Origin: Nitrospira sp.
GTDB taxonomy: Bacteria; Nitrospirota; Nitrospiria; Nitrospirales; Nitrospiraceae
DNA: 64,000 bases
Assembly (NCBI GenBank): GCA_035968315.1
Contig: JAVYIN010000007.1
Coordinates: forward strand, 466,996 to 530,995
Reading direction: 5' to 3'
Each line of letters begins with the position of its first letter. Position 1 is the stretch's first letter. Below the pieces are notes generated by a model, which did no database searches, had not been told where the DNA came from, and saw only the letters and a list, made by a program, of their open reading frames with translations. Below, piece after piece: positions 1 through 8,258 of this stretch. A program made the translations under genes and the position numbers.

Positions 1-1
1 G

Positions 2-253
2 GGTCGGACCAGGCTGCGCATCGCGGTGGGCGATCAGGATGCGATGCAAGGGCCGAATCAGGATTTCGCGGCGCACGTGTTGCGTTTGCGCATCCCCCAT
101 ACGTTTCATCTCGTCCCCAACGTGGCGCATCAGCCGCTGAGACTGTTGCAGGCGCTGGGCGATGCCAACTGGGACTTCTATCGCGCCGTCTTGAGCGGCA
201 CGCTGTCCGGCAACCTCACGGGTGATGCCACAAGCCAGCAGCCAGGGCGATAG
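2..253 (+). CDS. alpha/beta-hydrolase-like protein, C-terminal end (5' truncated by window)
   Basis: The frame is open from the window edge to the TAG at 251-253, so only about 83 C-terminal residues are visible. The segment RIAVGDQDAM followed some 30 residues later by VPNVAHQP looks like the acid strand and catalytic-histidine loop of an alpha/beta hydrolase (esterase-type), with Asp in GDQD and His in AHQP as the candidate residues. The nucleophile elbow would lie outside the window. A GTG at 26 also opens this frame, but the reading frame continues upstream without a stop, so I treat it as the tail of a longer gene. The assignment rests on the fold pattern only. Confidence 0.5.
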   Translation, partial: GRTRLRIAVGDQDAMQGPNQDFAAHVLRLRIPHTFHLVPNVAHQPLRLLQALGDANWDFYRAVLSGTLSGNLTGDATSQQPGR

Positions 254-396
254 TCCGGTGGGGAGGGTATTGGAATTCTCCCTGGCAATCCCGGGCAGGA
301 CTATCATGTTGTCTTCCCACTCCACGGCTTTTCGTTGACACCTCGGCATGACGGCGGTAGCCTGCCGTCTTCTCCCTCTCATTCTAGGAGGCTGCT

Positions 397-774
397 ATGG
401 CTCAGTCTGCCGGTGTGCGCTGGTTGAAAATCGCGGTGGTGTATCTCGTCATCGGGGTTGGATTGGGGATCGTGATGGGGGTCTCCCAAAACCATACGCT
501 CTTTCCCGCCCATGCGCACATCAACCTGCTCGGCTGGGTGTCGCTGGCGGTGATCGGCCTGGTGTACCGCCAGTTTCCGGAGATTGCCGGGAACCGGCTG
601 GCCACGATTCAGTTTTGGCTCCATAACGTGGCGCTGCCGATTACGATGCTGTCCCTGAGCGGCATTCTGCTCGGGTACCGCCATCTTGAGCCGTTTGTCG
701 GCATCGGTTCGCTGCTGCTGGGCGCCTCGGTCGTGCTGTTTGCGGTCAATGTGTGGAAGCTGGCCTCGAAATAG
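397..774 (+). CDS. small heme-copper-oxidase-subunit-I-like membrane protein
   Basis: A 125-residue protein with four predicted membrane helices (about 8-28, 43-62, 73-93, 98-118). The motif HAHINLLGW at about 38-46 resembles the small stand-alone relatives of cbb3-type oxidase subunit I (CcoN-like), where such histidines lie at the membrane surface. It is far shorter than a catalytic subunit (about 450-550 residues) and lacks the full set of heme ligands, so it is not itself an oxidase. The start is fixed by AGGAGG at 386-391, six bases before the ATG. It stands alone, between a hydrolase and a lipoprotein gene. Function is unknown; sensing or oxidase-assembly roles would be guesses. Confidence 0.75.
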   Translation: MAQSAGVRWLKIAVVYLVIGVGLGIVMGVSQNHTLFPAHAHINLLGWVSLAVIGLVYRQFPEIAGNRLATIQFWLHNVALPITMLSLSGILLGYRHLEPFVGIGSLLLGASVVLFAVNVWKLASK

Positions 775-1030
775 CCGCGGTCGCCAGATCACGTCCCCAT
801 CCGGCTTGCGTCGATCCGGCGCGGCGGCCGGTCTGAGACCTTCCCTTCATGCCCCCGCGTGTCATCGGCAGGGCTGTACCTGCATACCGGTCTTGCGCTC
901 ATGGTTGTTCTCGGGTAGGTTGGCTACGGAATTTTCCAGTAAGAGAACAGGGTGTGGAATCAGCCGGCTCGCGGATCTGACGGGGCGGTCAATGCCGGTT
1001 GCCCAACGCCCCATTGCCAGGAGGCAGTCT

Positions 1031-1900
1031 ATGTGGATGAGAGGATTGTGCGTGATGGCGGCTCTGGCCCTGTCGGGCTGCGGGCTGACACAGGTGCAGA
1101 AGGACACGATTGGAGAGTTTGGCCGGTCCTCGGCGTCATTTAGTGAGACCGTCGGCGCGGAGCTGGCCGATGCCCGCCGTGCCGTGATGGAGGCCAATGC
1201 GTCGGTGTTGATCCTCACGCCGCAGCGCATCAAGGATCGTGAGAGGATCGATGGGGCGCTCACGCCGGATCGGGTCGGCGCGCGGGTGCGTGCCGCGGAG
1301 ACGCTTCGGACCTATGCGGAATTGCTGGTAGCGCTGGTGGAGGAGACGGGGCAGGCGGAGCTGGCACAGGCCTCCGCCACATTCACGGACAGCATCCGGG
1401 GGCTCGATCCTGAGAGCCGGCGGCTGAATGAGGAGCAACTGACGGCGGTCGGGGAGCTGGTGCAGGACATCGGCGGCCTGGTGGTGGACTACAAGAAGCG
1501 CAAGGCCTTGGAGAAGATTGTGCCGCAGGCCGATGAGCAGGTGCAGCGGATTGCGGGTCTCTTCGCGGCGGAGTTTGGGCAGGATGGGCCGTTGACCCAA
1601 TACGTCAATGGCGTGGGCTTGCTGGCAGTGACGGCGGCGGACTCCGTGCTGGATCAGCCGAACGCGAGTGTGCAGGACCGGATTCCCGCCGTCGAGGCCA
1701 ATCGCCGGGGTGTGGAGTTGAGGCGGACGACGGAGACGGTGTATCTGGAGATTGCCCGCGCGGCGGCGCAGCTCAAGGCGGGGCATGCGGATTTGGTGCA
1801 GGCGGTGCAGGGCCACACGGTCACGCGGGCGGATCTCACGGCGCTGACGAAGACGGTCAAGACGCTGGTCTCGCATGCCAAGACGGTGCTCATCAAGTAA
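1031..1900 (+). CDS. predicted lipoprotein, helical, unknown function
   Basis: Codes for 289 residues. The start at 1031 is chosen because an AGGAGG-like site lies at 1019-1024 and translation then opens directly with a lipoprotein signal: short basic n-region, hydrophobic stretch, lipobox LSGC with the acylated Cys at about residue 16. The mature part is mostly alpha-helical and rich in Ala, Glu and Arg, without Cys or recognisable catalytic motifs, as in proteins that form periplasmic helical bundles. The frame is open further upstream but that part has no signal-peptide character. It is followed 15 bases later by a small helical protein, and the two probably form one transcript. I do not recognise the family. 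Confidence 0.7.
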   Translation: MWMRGLCVMAALALSGCGLTQVQKDTIGEFGRSSASFSETVGAELADARRAVMEANASVLILTPQRIKDRERIDGALTPDRVGARVRAAETLRTYAELLVALVEETGQAELAQASATFTDSIRGLDPESRRLNEEQLTAVGELVQDIGGLVVDYKKRKALEKIVPQADEQVQRIAGLFAAEFGQDGPLTQYVNGVGLLAVTAADSVLDQPNASVQDRIPAVEANRRGVELRRTTETVYLEIARAAAQLKAGHADLVQAVQGHTVTRADLTALTKTVKTLVSHAKTVLIK

Positions 1901-1915
1901 CGAGAAAGGGACGAC

Positions 1916-2221
1916 ATGGCGGCCATCAATGATGCACTCTGGGAACTGCGCGAAACGTATCGGGCCGAGCCGAATCCGGAACGGCGGCAGCAGCTTCAGG
2001 ATGCCTACGACCGGGCGCTGCAGGCGGTCTTGGATCTGGCGGACAAGGTGCTGGGGGAGAACACGGCGGCCTATGACAAGGCCGTTGAGGGATTGAATGA
2101 TGCCGTGACCCAGCTTCGCCAGGCCAAGCGCGATGTCGGCGATGTGGCCAAGGCGATCAAGACGGTGGCTAAAGCGGTTGACGCGGTGGTGAAGGTCGCG
2201 GCCAAAGTGTCCGGCATCTAA
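1916..2221 (+). CDS. small helical protein of unknown function
   Basis: A 101-residue, mostly helical protein with an Ala/Val/Lys-rich amphipathic C-terminal half (heptad-like AKAIKTVAKAVDAVVKVAAK region at about 77-96). There is no signal peptide. It begins 15 bases after the lipoprotein stop with a GAGAAAGGG ribosome site, so it is probably co-transcribed with it and could interact with the lipoprotein or a membrane surface. The TAA stop at 2219-2221 overlaps the stop codon of the convergent GIY-YIG gene by three bases. No family recognised. Confidence 0.6.
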   Translation: MAAINDALWELRETYRAEPNPERRQQLQDAYDRALQAVLDLADKVLGENTAAYDKAVEGLNDAVTQLRQAKRDVGDVAKAIKTVAKAVDAVVKVAAKVSGI

Positions 2222-2523
2222 CCGCGTGCTGCGATCAGCGCCAGTTTGTTCGTGCGCGTCAGGGATTTGATTGCCGCTTCCCGCTTCAGCGCGGCGCTCT
2301 TGGTCTCGTGGACTTCGGTATAGCGCAGCCGCACCGGCCGGCGGGTCTTCGTGTACTTGGCGCCGGTGCCCTTGCCGTGCTCGCCCAGCCTCCGCTCCAG
2401 ATCATTCGTGATGCCGGTATAGAGGCTCCGGTCTTTGCACTCCAGGATATAGACGATCCAGTCCCTGCAGGCGGGGTCATCCGTCGGGGTGTGCGGCCGC
2501 GCGGGCTTATCGGCGGAAGCCAT
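2218..2523 (-). CDS. GIY-YIG domain protein (UPF0213/YhbQ-like)
   Basis: A 101-residue protein with the single-domain GIY-YIG fold: WIVYILECKDRSLYTGIT at about 22-39 holds the variant VYI...YTG signature, followed by the conserved Arg/Glu-containing helix (ERRLGEH) and an AAIKSLTR tail, as in the UPF0213 family. Relatives are small putative nucleases whose cellular substrate is not established. The N-terminal 18 residues are Pro/Asp-rich and not part of the domain. Its 5' end overlaps a 50-codon membrane ORF (2507-2659) by 17 bases, which suggests coupled translation. Confidence 0.85.
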   Translation of the reverse strand: MASADKPARPHTPTDDPACRDWIVYILECKDRSLYTGITNDLERRLGEHGKGTGAKYTKTRRPVRLRYTEVHETKSAALKREAAIKSLTRTNKLALIAARG

Positions 2524-2659
2524 CTTTGCTCTTGAGCACGTCGGCCAATAACCGGTCGGCCGCTTTCGCGGCGCGGCGGCGCCGGTACCATCGCCATCCG
2601 AAGGGGAACAGCGCGCCGCCGATCACCAGGGCCACTCCCAGCCAGTCCAGGTCACTCAT
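2507..2659 (-). CDS. 50-residue single-span membrane protein (small ORF)
   Basis: Found by reading the minus strand upstream of the GIY-YIG gene. The 50-residue product starts MSDLDWLGVALVIGGALF, giving one membrane helix (about 6-21), then WRWYRRRRAAK, a strongly basic segment that would face the cytoplasm, and a short helical tail. The layout (short acidic N-terminus, one helix, positive-inside cluster) is that of a genuine small inner-membrane protein. Its TAA lies 17 bases inside the GIY-YIG coding region, in another frame. I see no strong ribosome site upstream, which limits confidence. Confidence 0.5.
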   Translation of the reverse strand: MSDLDWLGVALVIGGALFPFGWRWYRRRRAAKAADRLLADVLKSKDGFRR

Positions 2660-2802
2660 GGCGTCACTCTAGCAGGCTCGCGCGGACGTCCGCCAGCGTC
2701 GTGCGGCGGCGTTCAGGGACGCACCGGGGTGGCTGATTTCAAAGGGCTGATTGACAAGGGGCGGGTCCTCTTCGTAGCCTACATGGCGAGGGAGGGATCA
2801 TC

Positions 2803-3123
2803 ATGCCAATTCTTCTCGCGCTCATTCTGGTCTGTGCGTTCGCCACCCATGCAGAAGCCCTGGACGGTTCTCCTGCCGCCGAATCCGCCGCGGTGAAGGG
2901 CGATGTGTTGTATTGGGACGGTGACGAGCTGGTGGTGAAGGAGATCTCCGGCCGGGAAGCCCGTCTGCATGTCACCGCCGAGACGAAAATCGAAGGGGTG
3001 GTGAGCCGGTTGAAAACCGGCGATAAGATCGTGGCGCAGGTCCGCTCCGACGGCCATGCGCTGTCCATCACCTTGCAGATTCCAGACGGCGGGGCGGGCC
3101 TCACCACGCCGGGCTCCCGCTAG
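2803..3123 (+). CDS. secreted small beta-rich protein (DUF5666/OB-like)
   Basis: 106 residues with a cleavable signal peptide (hydrophobic 2-14, likely cleavage after THAEA at about 19). The mature part reads as alternating short strands (DVLYWDGDELVVKE, ARLHVTAETKIEG, KIVAQVRSDGHALSITL), the pattern of small periplasmic OB-like domains annotated as DUF5666 and similar. GGAGGGA at 2790-2796 places the ATG. It is monocistronic, with about 240 bases of apparently gene-free sequence after it. Function unknown. Confidence 0.65.
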   Translation: MPILLALILVCAFATHAEALDGSPAAESAAVKGDVLYWDGDELVVKEISGREARLHVTAETKIEGVVSRLKTGDKIVAQVRSDGHALSITLQIPDGGAGLTTPGSR

Positions 3124-3365
3124 CCGGCGCTCCGCTCGGAGCCGCGCCCTGGTCTTGCCGGTGTCCTCGCAGGCCGCGGGCGCCGTTCGGCCTGCTCTGC
3201 TCCCGCCATCGGCACCACGCTGTTCATCACGCTCCTGCTTCTGTGCCATGCCCGACCGCCCGGCCTGTTCCCCTCCTTGACGCTTCCTCCATCTGGGCGT
3301 AGGGTCTTTTCAGGTTTGGAATTGTTCCGGACAGCCTAACCGGCGGCCGAGGGAAGGAGCCTCTG

Positions 3366-3959
3366 ATGAATGCAACGATCTCCGAGATTGCGGCCCGGAT
3401 GGCCGAGCTGGAAGGGCAATTGGAGCGGGCGCTGGCCGAGGAGGTGGAGGGGAAGCGGCGCCAGTTTCTCTACGTGATTGAGAAGGGGAAGGTGGCCTTC
3501 GAGTCCGATGTGCGCGCGGCGCACCGGAGGGTCCGCCAGAGCGTGCCGGCGTTTCTGCGGGAGGCGCCGGTGGCGAGCCTGCTGGTGGCGCCGGTGATTT
3601 ACTCTCTGATCGTGCCGTTCGTGCTGCTCGATCTCTGGCTCTGGCTCTATCAAGCCATTTGTTTCCCGGTCTATGGAATCGCAAAAGTCGACCGGTCGCG
3701 CTACATCCTGCTGGATCGGGGCCAGCTGCGGTATCTGAATGCGATCGAGCGGTTCAATTGTGACTATTGCGGCTATGCGAACGGATTGATCGCCTATGCG
3801 CGCGAGATCGCGTCGCGGACCGAGCAGTACTTTTGCCCGATCAAGCATGCCCACCGCTGCGCCGGCGCGCATAAGCGGTATCACGAGTTTCTCGATTTCG
3901 GCGATGCGGGTGCGTACCGGAAGGAGCTGGCCCGGCTTCGGGAGGAGCTGCGGCCGTGA
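3366..3959 (+). CDS. conserved membrane-associated protein with two Cys pairs
   Basis: 197 residues: an N-terminal coiled-coil-like helix (about 5-40), two closely spaced hydrophobic segments (about 68-90 and 91-104), then a soluble domain with CDYC (Cys132, Cys135) and later Cys157 and Cys165 in a His-rich stretch (FCPIKHAHRC). The four Cys could bind Zn or an Fe-S cluster. I recognise it as a conserved hypothetical protein but know no function. A ribosome site (AAGGAG) lies at 3354-3359. It ends 85 bases before the SulP gene and may share its transcript, which would fit a transporter-associated role, but that is inference. Confidence 0.65.
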   Translation: MNATISEIAARMAELEGQLERALAEEVEGKRRQFLYVIEKGKVAFESDVRAAHRRVRQSVPAFLREAPVASLLVAPVIYSLIVPFVLLDLWLWLYQAICFPVYGIAKVDRSRYILLDRGQLRYLNAIERFNCDYCGYANGLIAYAREIASRTEQYFCPIKHAHRCAGAHKRYHEFLDFGDAGAYRKELARLREELRP

Positions 3960-4044
3960 GCGCCGGAAGGCGCTGCGTCATTTTCATGGACTCGCGCCGC
4001 CGAGTTTGTTACGACCTTCTTGCCACTCCATTGAGCGTGAGTAC

Positions 4045-5709
4045 ATGGTGCCTCTGATCCACGGTCTCTCCTTCAACAATCTGCGCGGTGATTTCTCCGG
4101 CGGTCTTGTCGCGGCGGTCGTGGCGCTGCCGCTGGCGCTCGCGTTCGGCGTGGCGTCCGGCGCCGGGGCGATGGCCGGCCTCTACGGGGCCATCTTCGTC
4201 GGATTCTTTGCCGCCTTGTTCGGCGGGACTCCCGCGCAGGTGTCGGGTCCCACCGGCCCGATGACGGTCGTCATGGCCGGCCTCATTCTCCAATTCGGCC
4301 AGGAGCCGGCGCTGGCGTTCACGGCAGTCATCTTGGGCGGCGGATTGCAGATCCTGCTCGGGCTGACGGGTGTCGGGCGCTACATTACCCTGATGCCCTA
4401 TCCCGTGATCTCCGGGTTTATGAGCGGGATTGGCGCGATCATCATTATTCTCCAGGCCGCTCCGCTGGTCGGCCACGCCGCCCATCCGGGGGGTGTGCTC
4501 GCGACGCTGGCCATGCTGCCGTCCTTCGCGGCCGATCCGGTCGTCGATGCGCTGGTGCTCGGGGTGCTGTCGCTGGCGATCGTCTCCGGCACGCCGGAGC
4601 GGGTGGGACAGATCGTCCCGCCGCCGCTGCTCGCGCTGCTGGCCGGCACGGCGCTCGGAGTGCTGGTGTTTCCCGGCGCGCCGGTGATCGGGGCGATTCC
4701 GGCCAGCTTTCCCATGCCGGGGCTCCCCAGCCTCCATCTTGATGCCGTGAAAATTGTCATCGGGCAAGCCATCGTGCTGGCGGTGCTTGGCAGCATCGAC
4801 AGTCTGCTGACCTCGCTGGTCTGCGACAACATGACCCGCACGCGCCACGACTCCAACCGCGAATTGATCGGACAGGGAATCGGCAATGCCGTGGCAGGCC
4901 TGTTTGGAGGACTGCCGGGCGCCGGGGCCACGATGCGATCCGTCACGAACATCCGCAGCGGCGGCCGGACGCCTCTCTCGGGATCGCTCCATGCCGTGGT
5001 GCTGCTGGCGGTGCTGCTGGGGATGGGGCCGCTGGCCGGGCGTATTCCGCTGGCGGTGCTGGCGGGGATTCTGGTCAAGGTGGGTGTCGATATCATCGAC
5101 TGGCGTTTGCTGAAACATGTGCTCCAAGCCCCGCGAGCGGATGTGATGATCATGGCGGTGGTGTGCGCCATGACCGTGCTCGCGGACCTGATAATGGCTG
5201 TGGCGGTCGGGCTGGTGCTGGCGAGTCTGTTGTTCGTCAAGCGGATGGCGGATCTTGAATTGATGAATCTGCGGGTCATCACGGACTCGGCCGCCGAATC
5301 TCCGCTCAGCGAGGAAGAGGCCCTGGTGCTCGGGCGCCACGAGGGCCGGATTATCCTCATTCACATCGACGGCCCGATGAGCTTTGGGTCGGCGAAAGAC
5401 ATGGTTCGGCGGCTTGAAGGCGTGGCGCGCTGGAGCAGTTTTAGAGCGGTGGTGTTGGATCTGTCGGCCGTGCCGGCCATCGACGGGACGGCTGCTCTGG
5501 CGGTTGAGGATATGATCCACTTGGCCCGGGCGCATGGCCAGCACCTTGTCCTGGTCGGGATGCAGCCGTCCGTGACCAAGGTGCTGGAGGGCTTGGGGGT
5601 TCTGCGCCTCGTCCCGCCGGATCACCACCATGCCCGCCGGATTGAGGCGCTTCATCATGCGGCCAGGCTGGCGGACTCGACCGTCTCCGCTGATCGGGCT
5701 GTCGAATAA
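4045..5709 (+). CDS. SulP-family anion transporter with STAS domain
   Basis: 554 residues, the usual size for bacterial SulP (SLC26-like) carriers. The N-terminal half opens with the family motif around PLALAFGVASGAG (about 26-38), and the conserved QVSGPTGPMT and GLFGGLPGAGATMRS segments are present within about 10-12 membrane spans. The C-terminal soluble STAS domain runs from about 430 to 545. The substrate could be sulfate, bicarbonate or another anion; sequence alone does not decide, although bicarbonate would suit an autotroph. The start is placed at the ATG at 4045, just before the first amphipathic segment; the frame extends upstream but only through sequence overlapping the previous gene. 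Confidence 0.9.
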   Translation: MVPLIHGLSFNNLRGDFSGGLVAAVVALPLALAFGVASGAGAMAGLYGAIFVGFFAALFGGTPAQVSGPTGPMTVVMAGLILQFGQEPALAFTAVILGGGLQILLGLTGVGRYITLMPYPVISGFMSGIGAIIIILQAAPLVGHAAHPGGVLATLAMLPSFAADPVVDALVLGVLSLAIVSGTPERVGQIVPPPLLALLAGTALGVLVFPGAPVIGAIPASFPMPGLPSLHLDAVKIVIGQAIVLAVLGSIDSLLTSLVCDNMTRTRHDSNRELIGQGIGNAVAGLFGGLPGAGATMRSVTNIRSGGRTPLSGSLHAVVLLAVLLGMGPLAGRIPLAVLAGILVKVGVDIIDWRLLKHVLQAPRADVMIMAVVCAMTVLADLIMAVAVGLVLASLLFVKRMADLELMNLRVITDSAAESPLSEEEALVLGRHEGRIILIHIDGPMSFGSAKDMVRRLEGVARWSSFRAVVLDLSAVPAIDGTAALAVEDMIHLARAHGQHLVLVGMQPSVTKVLEGLGVLRLVPPDHHHARRIEALHHAARLADSTVSADRAVE

Positions 5710-5798
5710 TTAAGCCGCCGCCCGCCTCCCCCGACGCCGGGGACGTGCGTCGTTACGCAGGGGGCGGTAGCGAGGTTTGTCCGCTAATGAGGCAGATC

Positions 5799-6374
5799 AT
5801 GATGCAGCCGTCTGTTCGATCGACCGCCCACAGTAAACTCTGGTGGAGCCTTGCCCTGGCTTGTGCTGTGCTCGGCGGTTGCGCGGGGATCGAATCGCGC
5901 CGGGAGGTGCAGACGGTCGCGGCCGTCGATCTGAGCCGGTATGCCGGGACCTGGTATGAGATTGCACGGCTGCCGATGTGGTTTCAACGGCACTGCATCG
6001 ATTCCAAGGCGATCTACACGCTTCGTTCCGATGGCACCGTCGGCGTGCACAATGAATGTGTGACCGATGCGGGTGAGCGGGATCAGATCGAGGGCGTGGC
6101 GGCGGTCGTGGATGCGAGGACGAACGCCAAGCTGAACGTCCAGTTCGACAATTGGTTCGCGCGGCTCTTTGGCTCATCCCGCGAGGGGAACTATTGGATT
6201 CTCGATCTCGATGCCGAGTACCGCACGGCGCTGGTGGGGACGCCGGATCGCCGGTATCTCTGGATCCTTTCGCGGACGCCGCAGCTGGAGGAGCCGGTCT
6301 ACAGACGGCTGGTCGAGCTGAGCCGCGGCTTCGGCTATCGCACAGACGGCCTCGTCCGCGACCGGCGGCCCTGA
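5799..6374 (+). CDS. blc: bacterial lipocalin (Blc-type lipoprotein)
   Basis: 191 residues. The signal peptide ends in lipobox LGGC (Cys28), so it is predicted to be an outer-membrane lipoprotein. The lipocalin signature GTWYEIARLP follows at about 47-56, and the closing-strand YLWILSRTP motif lies near 145-160. Blc proteins bind fatty acids or lysophospholipids and are linked to envelope stress. Candidate starts are 5787, 5799 and 5802; I prefer 5799 because GAGG lies at a suitable distance. The stop codon is immediately adjacent to the convergent GNAT gene. Confidence 0.9.
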   Translation: MMQPSVRSTAHSKLWWSLALACAVLGGCAGIESRREVQTVAAVDLSRYAGTWYEIARLPMWFQRHCIDSKAIYTLRSDGTVGVHNECVTDAGERDQIEGVAAVVDARTNAKLNVQFDNWFARLFGSSREGNYWILDLDAEYRTALVGTPDRRYLWILSRTPQLEEPVYRRLVELSRGFGYRTDGLVRDRRP

Positions 6375-6923
6375 TCAGCGGCGGTCGAATTCCTGCTCCA
6401 AAAGGCCGTAGAGCTCGACGTCGACGGACTGGCCGAAGCGCACATAGTGCTCGCGCAGCCGGCCCTCATACCGCATCCCGGCTTTCTGCAGCACTCGCCC
6501 TGATGCCGGATTGTTCAGGAAATGCGGAGCGTAGATCCTGTGCAGGTGCAACTGTTGGAATCCGTAGGCCAGCAGGGCTTGTACCGCTTCGGTGCCGTAG
6601 CCGCGATTCCAATAGGGCTGGCCGAGCCAATAGCTCATCCGGGCATGCCGGTGCGCGGCGGCGATGTCCAGCCCGATGGACCCGATTACACGATCTTCCG
6701 CCTGCAAGACGATGGCAAAGTTGACGAGCGTGCCGGCTTCCTCGTCGCGCCGCAGGCTGGCGATCCATCGTTCGGCTTCGCCCTCGGGATACGGGTGGGG
6801 GATGACGAGCGTCCCCTTGGCGACGTCGTAGCTGCCGGCCAGGCGCTGCACGTCCGGGGCGTCGCCCATCCCAAAGGGCCGGAGCAGGAGCCGATCTGTG
6901 CGAACCATGGGGGCTGGCGCCAT
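6375..6923 (-). CDS. GNAT acetyltransferase (RimJ/RimL-like)
   Basis: 182 residues from the ATG at 6923. It opens with the family's typical TDRLLLRPF strand and contains the acetyl-CoA-binding region around YWNRGYGTEAVQALLAYGF, then NPASGRVLQKAGM, the hallmark of the RimJ/YjcK-type N-acetyltransferase subgroup. Such proteins acetylate protein N-termini (including ribosomal proteins) or small amines; the substrate here is unknown. Neither possible start (6923, or 6908 directly before VRTDRL) has a clear ribosome site. It is convergent with the lipocalin gene and divergent from galE. Confidence 0.88.
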   Translation of the reverse strand: MAPAPMVRTDRLLLRPFGMGDAPDVQRLAGSYDVAKGTLVIPHPYPEGEAERWIASLRRDEEAGTLVNFAIVLQAEDRVIGSIGLDIAAAHRHARMSYWLGQPYWNRGYGTEAVQALLAYGFQQLHLHRIYAPHFLNNPASGRVLQKAGMRYEGRLREHYVRFGQSVDVELYGLLEQEFDRR

Positions 6924-6995
6924 AGGGGCGATGAAACCACAGCAGAGGCCGGTTTGACAAACATGGCCTGTGGGCGGAAGAAGTTGCGAGATTGA

Positions 6996-7024
6996 TTGAC
7001 CCGGTCTTTCCATCTCGATAGGCT
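6996..7024 (+). promoter_or_regulatory. candidate sigma-70-like promoter upstream of galE
   Basis: TTGACC (6996-7001) and TAGGCT (7019-7024) are separated by 17 bases and lie about 55 bases before the galE ATG, in the divergent gap with the GNAT gene. This is a pattern match only. Confidence 0.35.
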
Positions 7025-7076
7025 TTGATCGATGGACGAGGCGTTGGCCGTTGACCCTCTTATCAAGCAGGAACGC

Positions 7077-8093
7077 ATGATTCTTGTCACTGGCGGTGCG
7101 GGCTATATCGGGTCACATACCTGTGTGGAGCTCTTGAACGCGGGCCATGCGGTCACCGTGTTCGACAATTTCTGCAACAGCCATCCCGAAGCGCTGGCGC
7201 GAGTCGAGCGCATCACCGGGACATCACTGCGGCTGGTCCGGGGCGACATTCGCGATCGTGCGGCATTGGTGGCGGCCTTGCGCGAGAGCGGGGCCCAGGC
7301 GGTGATCCACTTTGCCGGTCTCAAGGCGGTGGGAGAATCCGTCGAACAGCCGCTGGCCTACTACGACAACAATGTGGTCGGTACCCTGCGGTTGCTGGAA
7401 GCGATGGGTGAGTGCGGGGTGAAGACGCTGGTGTTCAGTTCGTCCGCTACGGTGTATGGCGATCCGCAGCGGCTGCCGCTGACGGAGGACCATCCGCTCT
7501 CCGCGACCAATCCCTACGGGCGCTCGAAGCTGATGATCGAGGAGATGCTGCGCGATCTGCACCGGAGCGATCCGTCATGGCGGCTCGGCATTCTCCGCTA
7601 TTTCAATCCGGTGGGGGCTCATGCCAGCGGATTGATCGGGGAAGATCCGCAGGGCATCCCGAACAATCTGCTGCCGTTTGTGGCGCAGGTGGCGGTGGGG
7701 CGGCGCGAGTGTCTCAATGTGTGGGGCAACGATTACCCGACGCAAGACGGGACCGGGGTGCGGGACTATATCCATGTGGTGGACCTGGCGCTCGGCCACA
7801 TCAAGGCGCTTGACGCGCTGGCTCGTGGCAAGGGAGCCGACACGTTGCTGACGGTGAACCTCGGCACGGGCACGGGTTACAGCGTGCTGGACATTGTGAA
7901 GGCCTTTGAAACGGCCAGCGGGCGACCGGTGCCGTACAAGATCGCCGCCCGGCGCCCCGGAGACATCGCCGCCTGCTACGCGGATCCTAAGAAGGCCTTC
8001 GACATCCTGGGATGGCGCGCAGAACGCGGGCTGGCCGCCATGTGCGCCGACGCCTGGCGCTGGCAGAGCATGAATCCCGGCGGGTACAAGTAG
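7077..8093 (+). CDS. galE: UDP-glucose 4-epimerase
   Basis: 338 residues from the ATG at 7077, exactly the classic GalE length. The N-terminal NAD-binding motif GGAGYIGSH (about 6-14), the SSSATVYG strand and the catalytic YGRSK (Tyr-x-x-x-Lys) are all present, as is the C-terminal [12 protein letters not shown] substrate-binding region. The enzyme interconverts UDP-glucose and UDP-galactose for surface polysaccharide synthesis. The frame opens upstream at 7032, but an AGGA site lies directly before 7077 and family alignment favours MILVTGG as the N-terminus. It is a single gene here, not in a Leloir cluster. Confidence 0.95.
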   Translation: MILVTGGAGYIGSHTCVELLNAGHAVTVFDNFCNSHPEALARVERITGTSLRLVRGDIRDRAALVAALRESGAQAVIHFAGLKAVGESVEQPLAYYDNNVVGTLRLLEAMGECGVKTLVFSSSATVYGDPQRLPLTEDHPLSATNPYGRSKLMIEEMLRDLHRSDPSWRLGILRYFNPVGAHASGLIGEDPQGIPNNLLPFVAQVAVGRRECLNVWGNDYPTQDGTGVRDYIHVVDLALGHIKALDALARGKGADTLLTVNLGTGTGYSVLDIVKAFETASGRPVPYKIAARRPGDIAACYADPKKAFDILGWRAERGLAAMCADAWRWQSMNPGGYK

Positions 8094-8258
8094 ACGCGTG
8101 AATTCTCACGTGCGCTTCTTCTCGTGCCTATCTCCGGCTTTCCCCGACCGGATTGTTTTCTCTCCTGGGCGAAGACCAGTTTCAAGACGTTTTCGTGGTG
8201 GGCGGGGGCTGGCTATCGGCTGTGGCGACTCTGTAAAATGGTGACGCGTGAGGGATGC

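Noticed and set aside
4009-5658. 549-codon open frame on the minus strand antisense to the SulP gene
   Set aside because: Product is rich in Arg, His, Gln and Pro with no motif, as expected for the complement of GC-rich codons; the plus strand has a full SulP protein.
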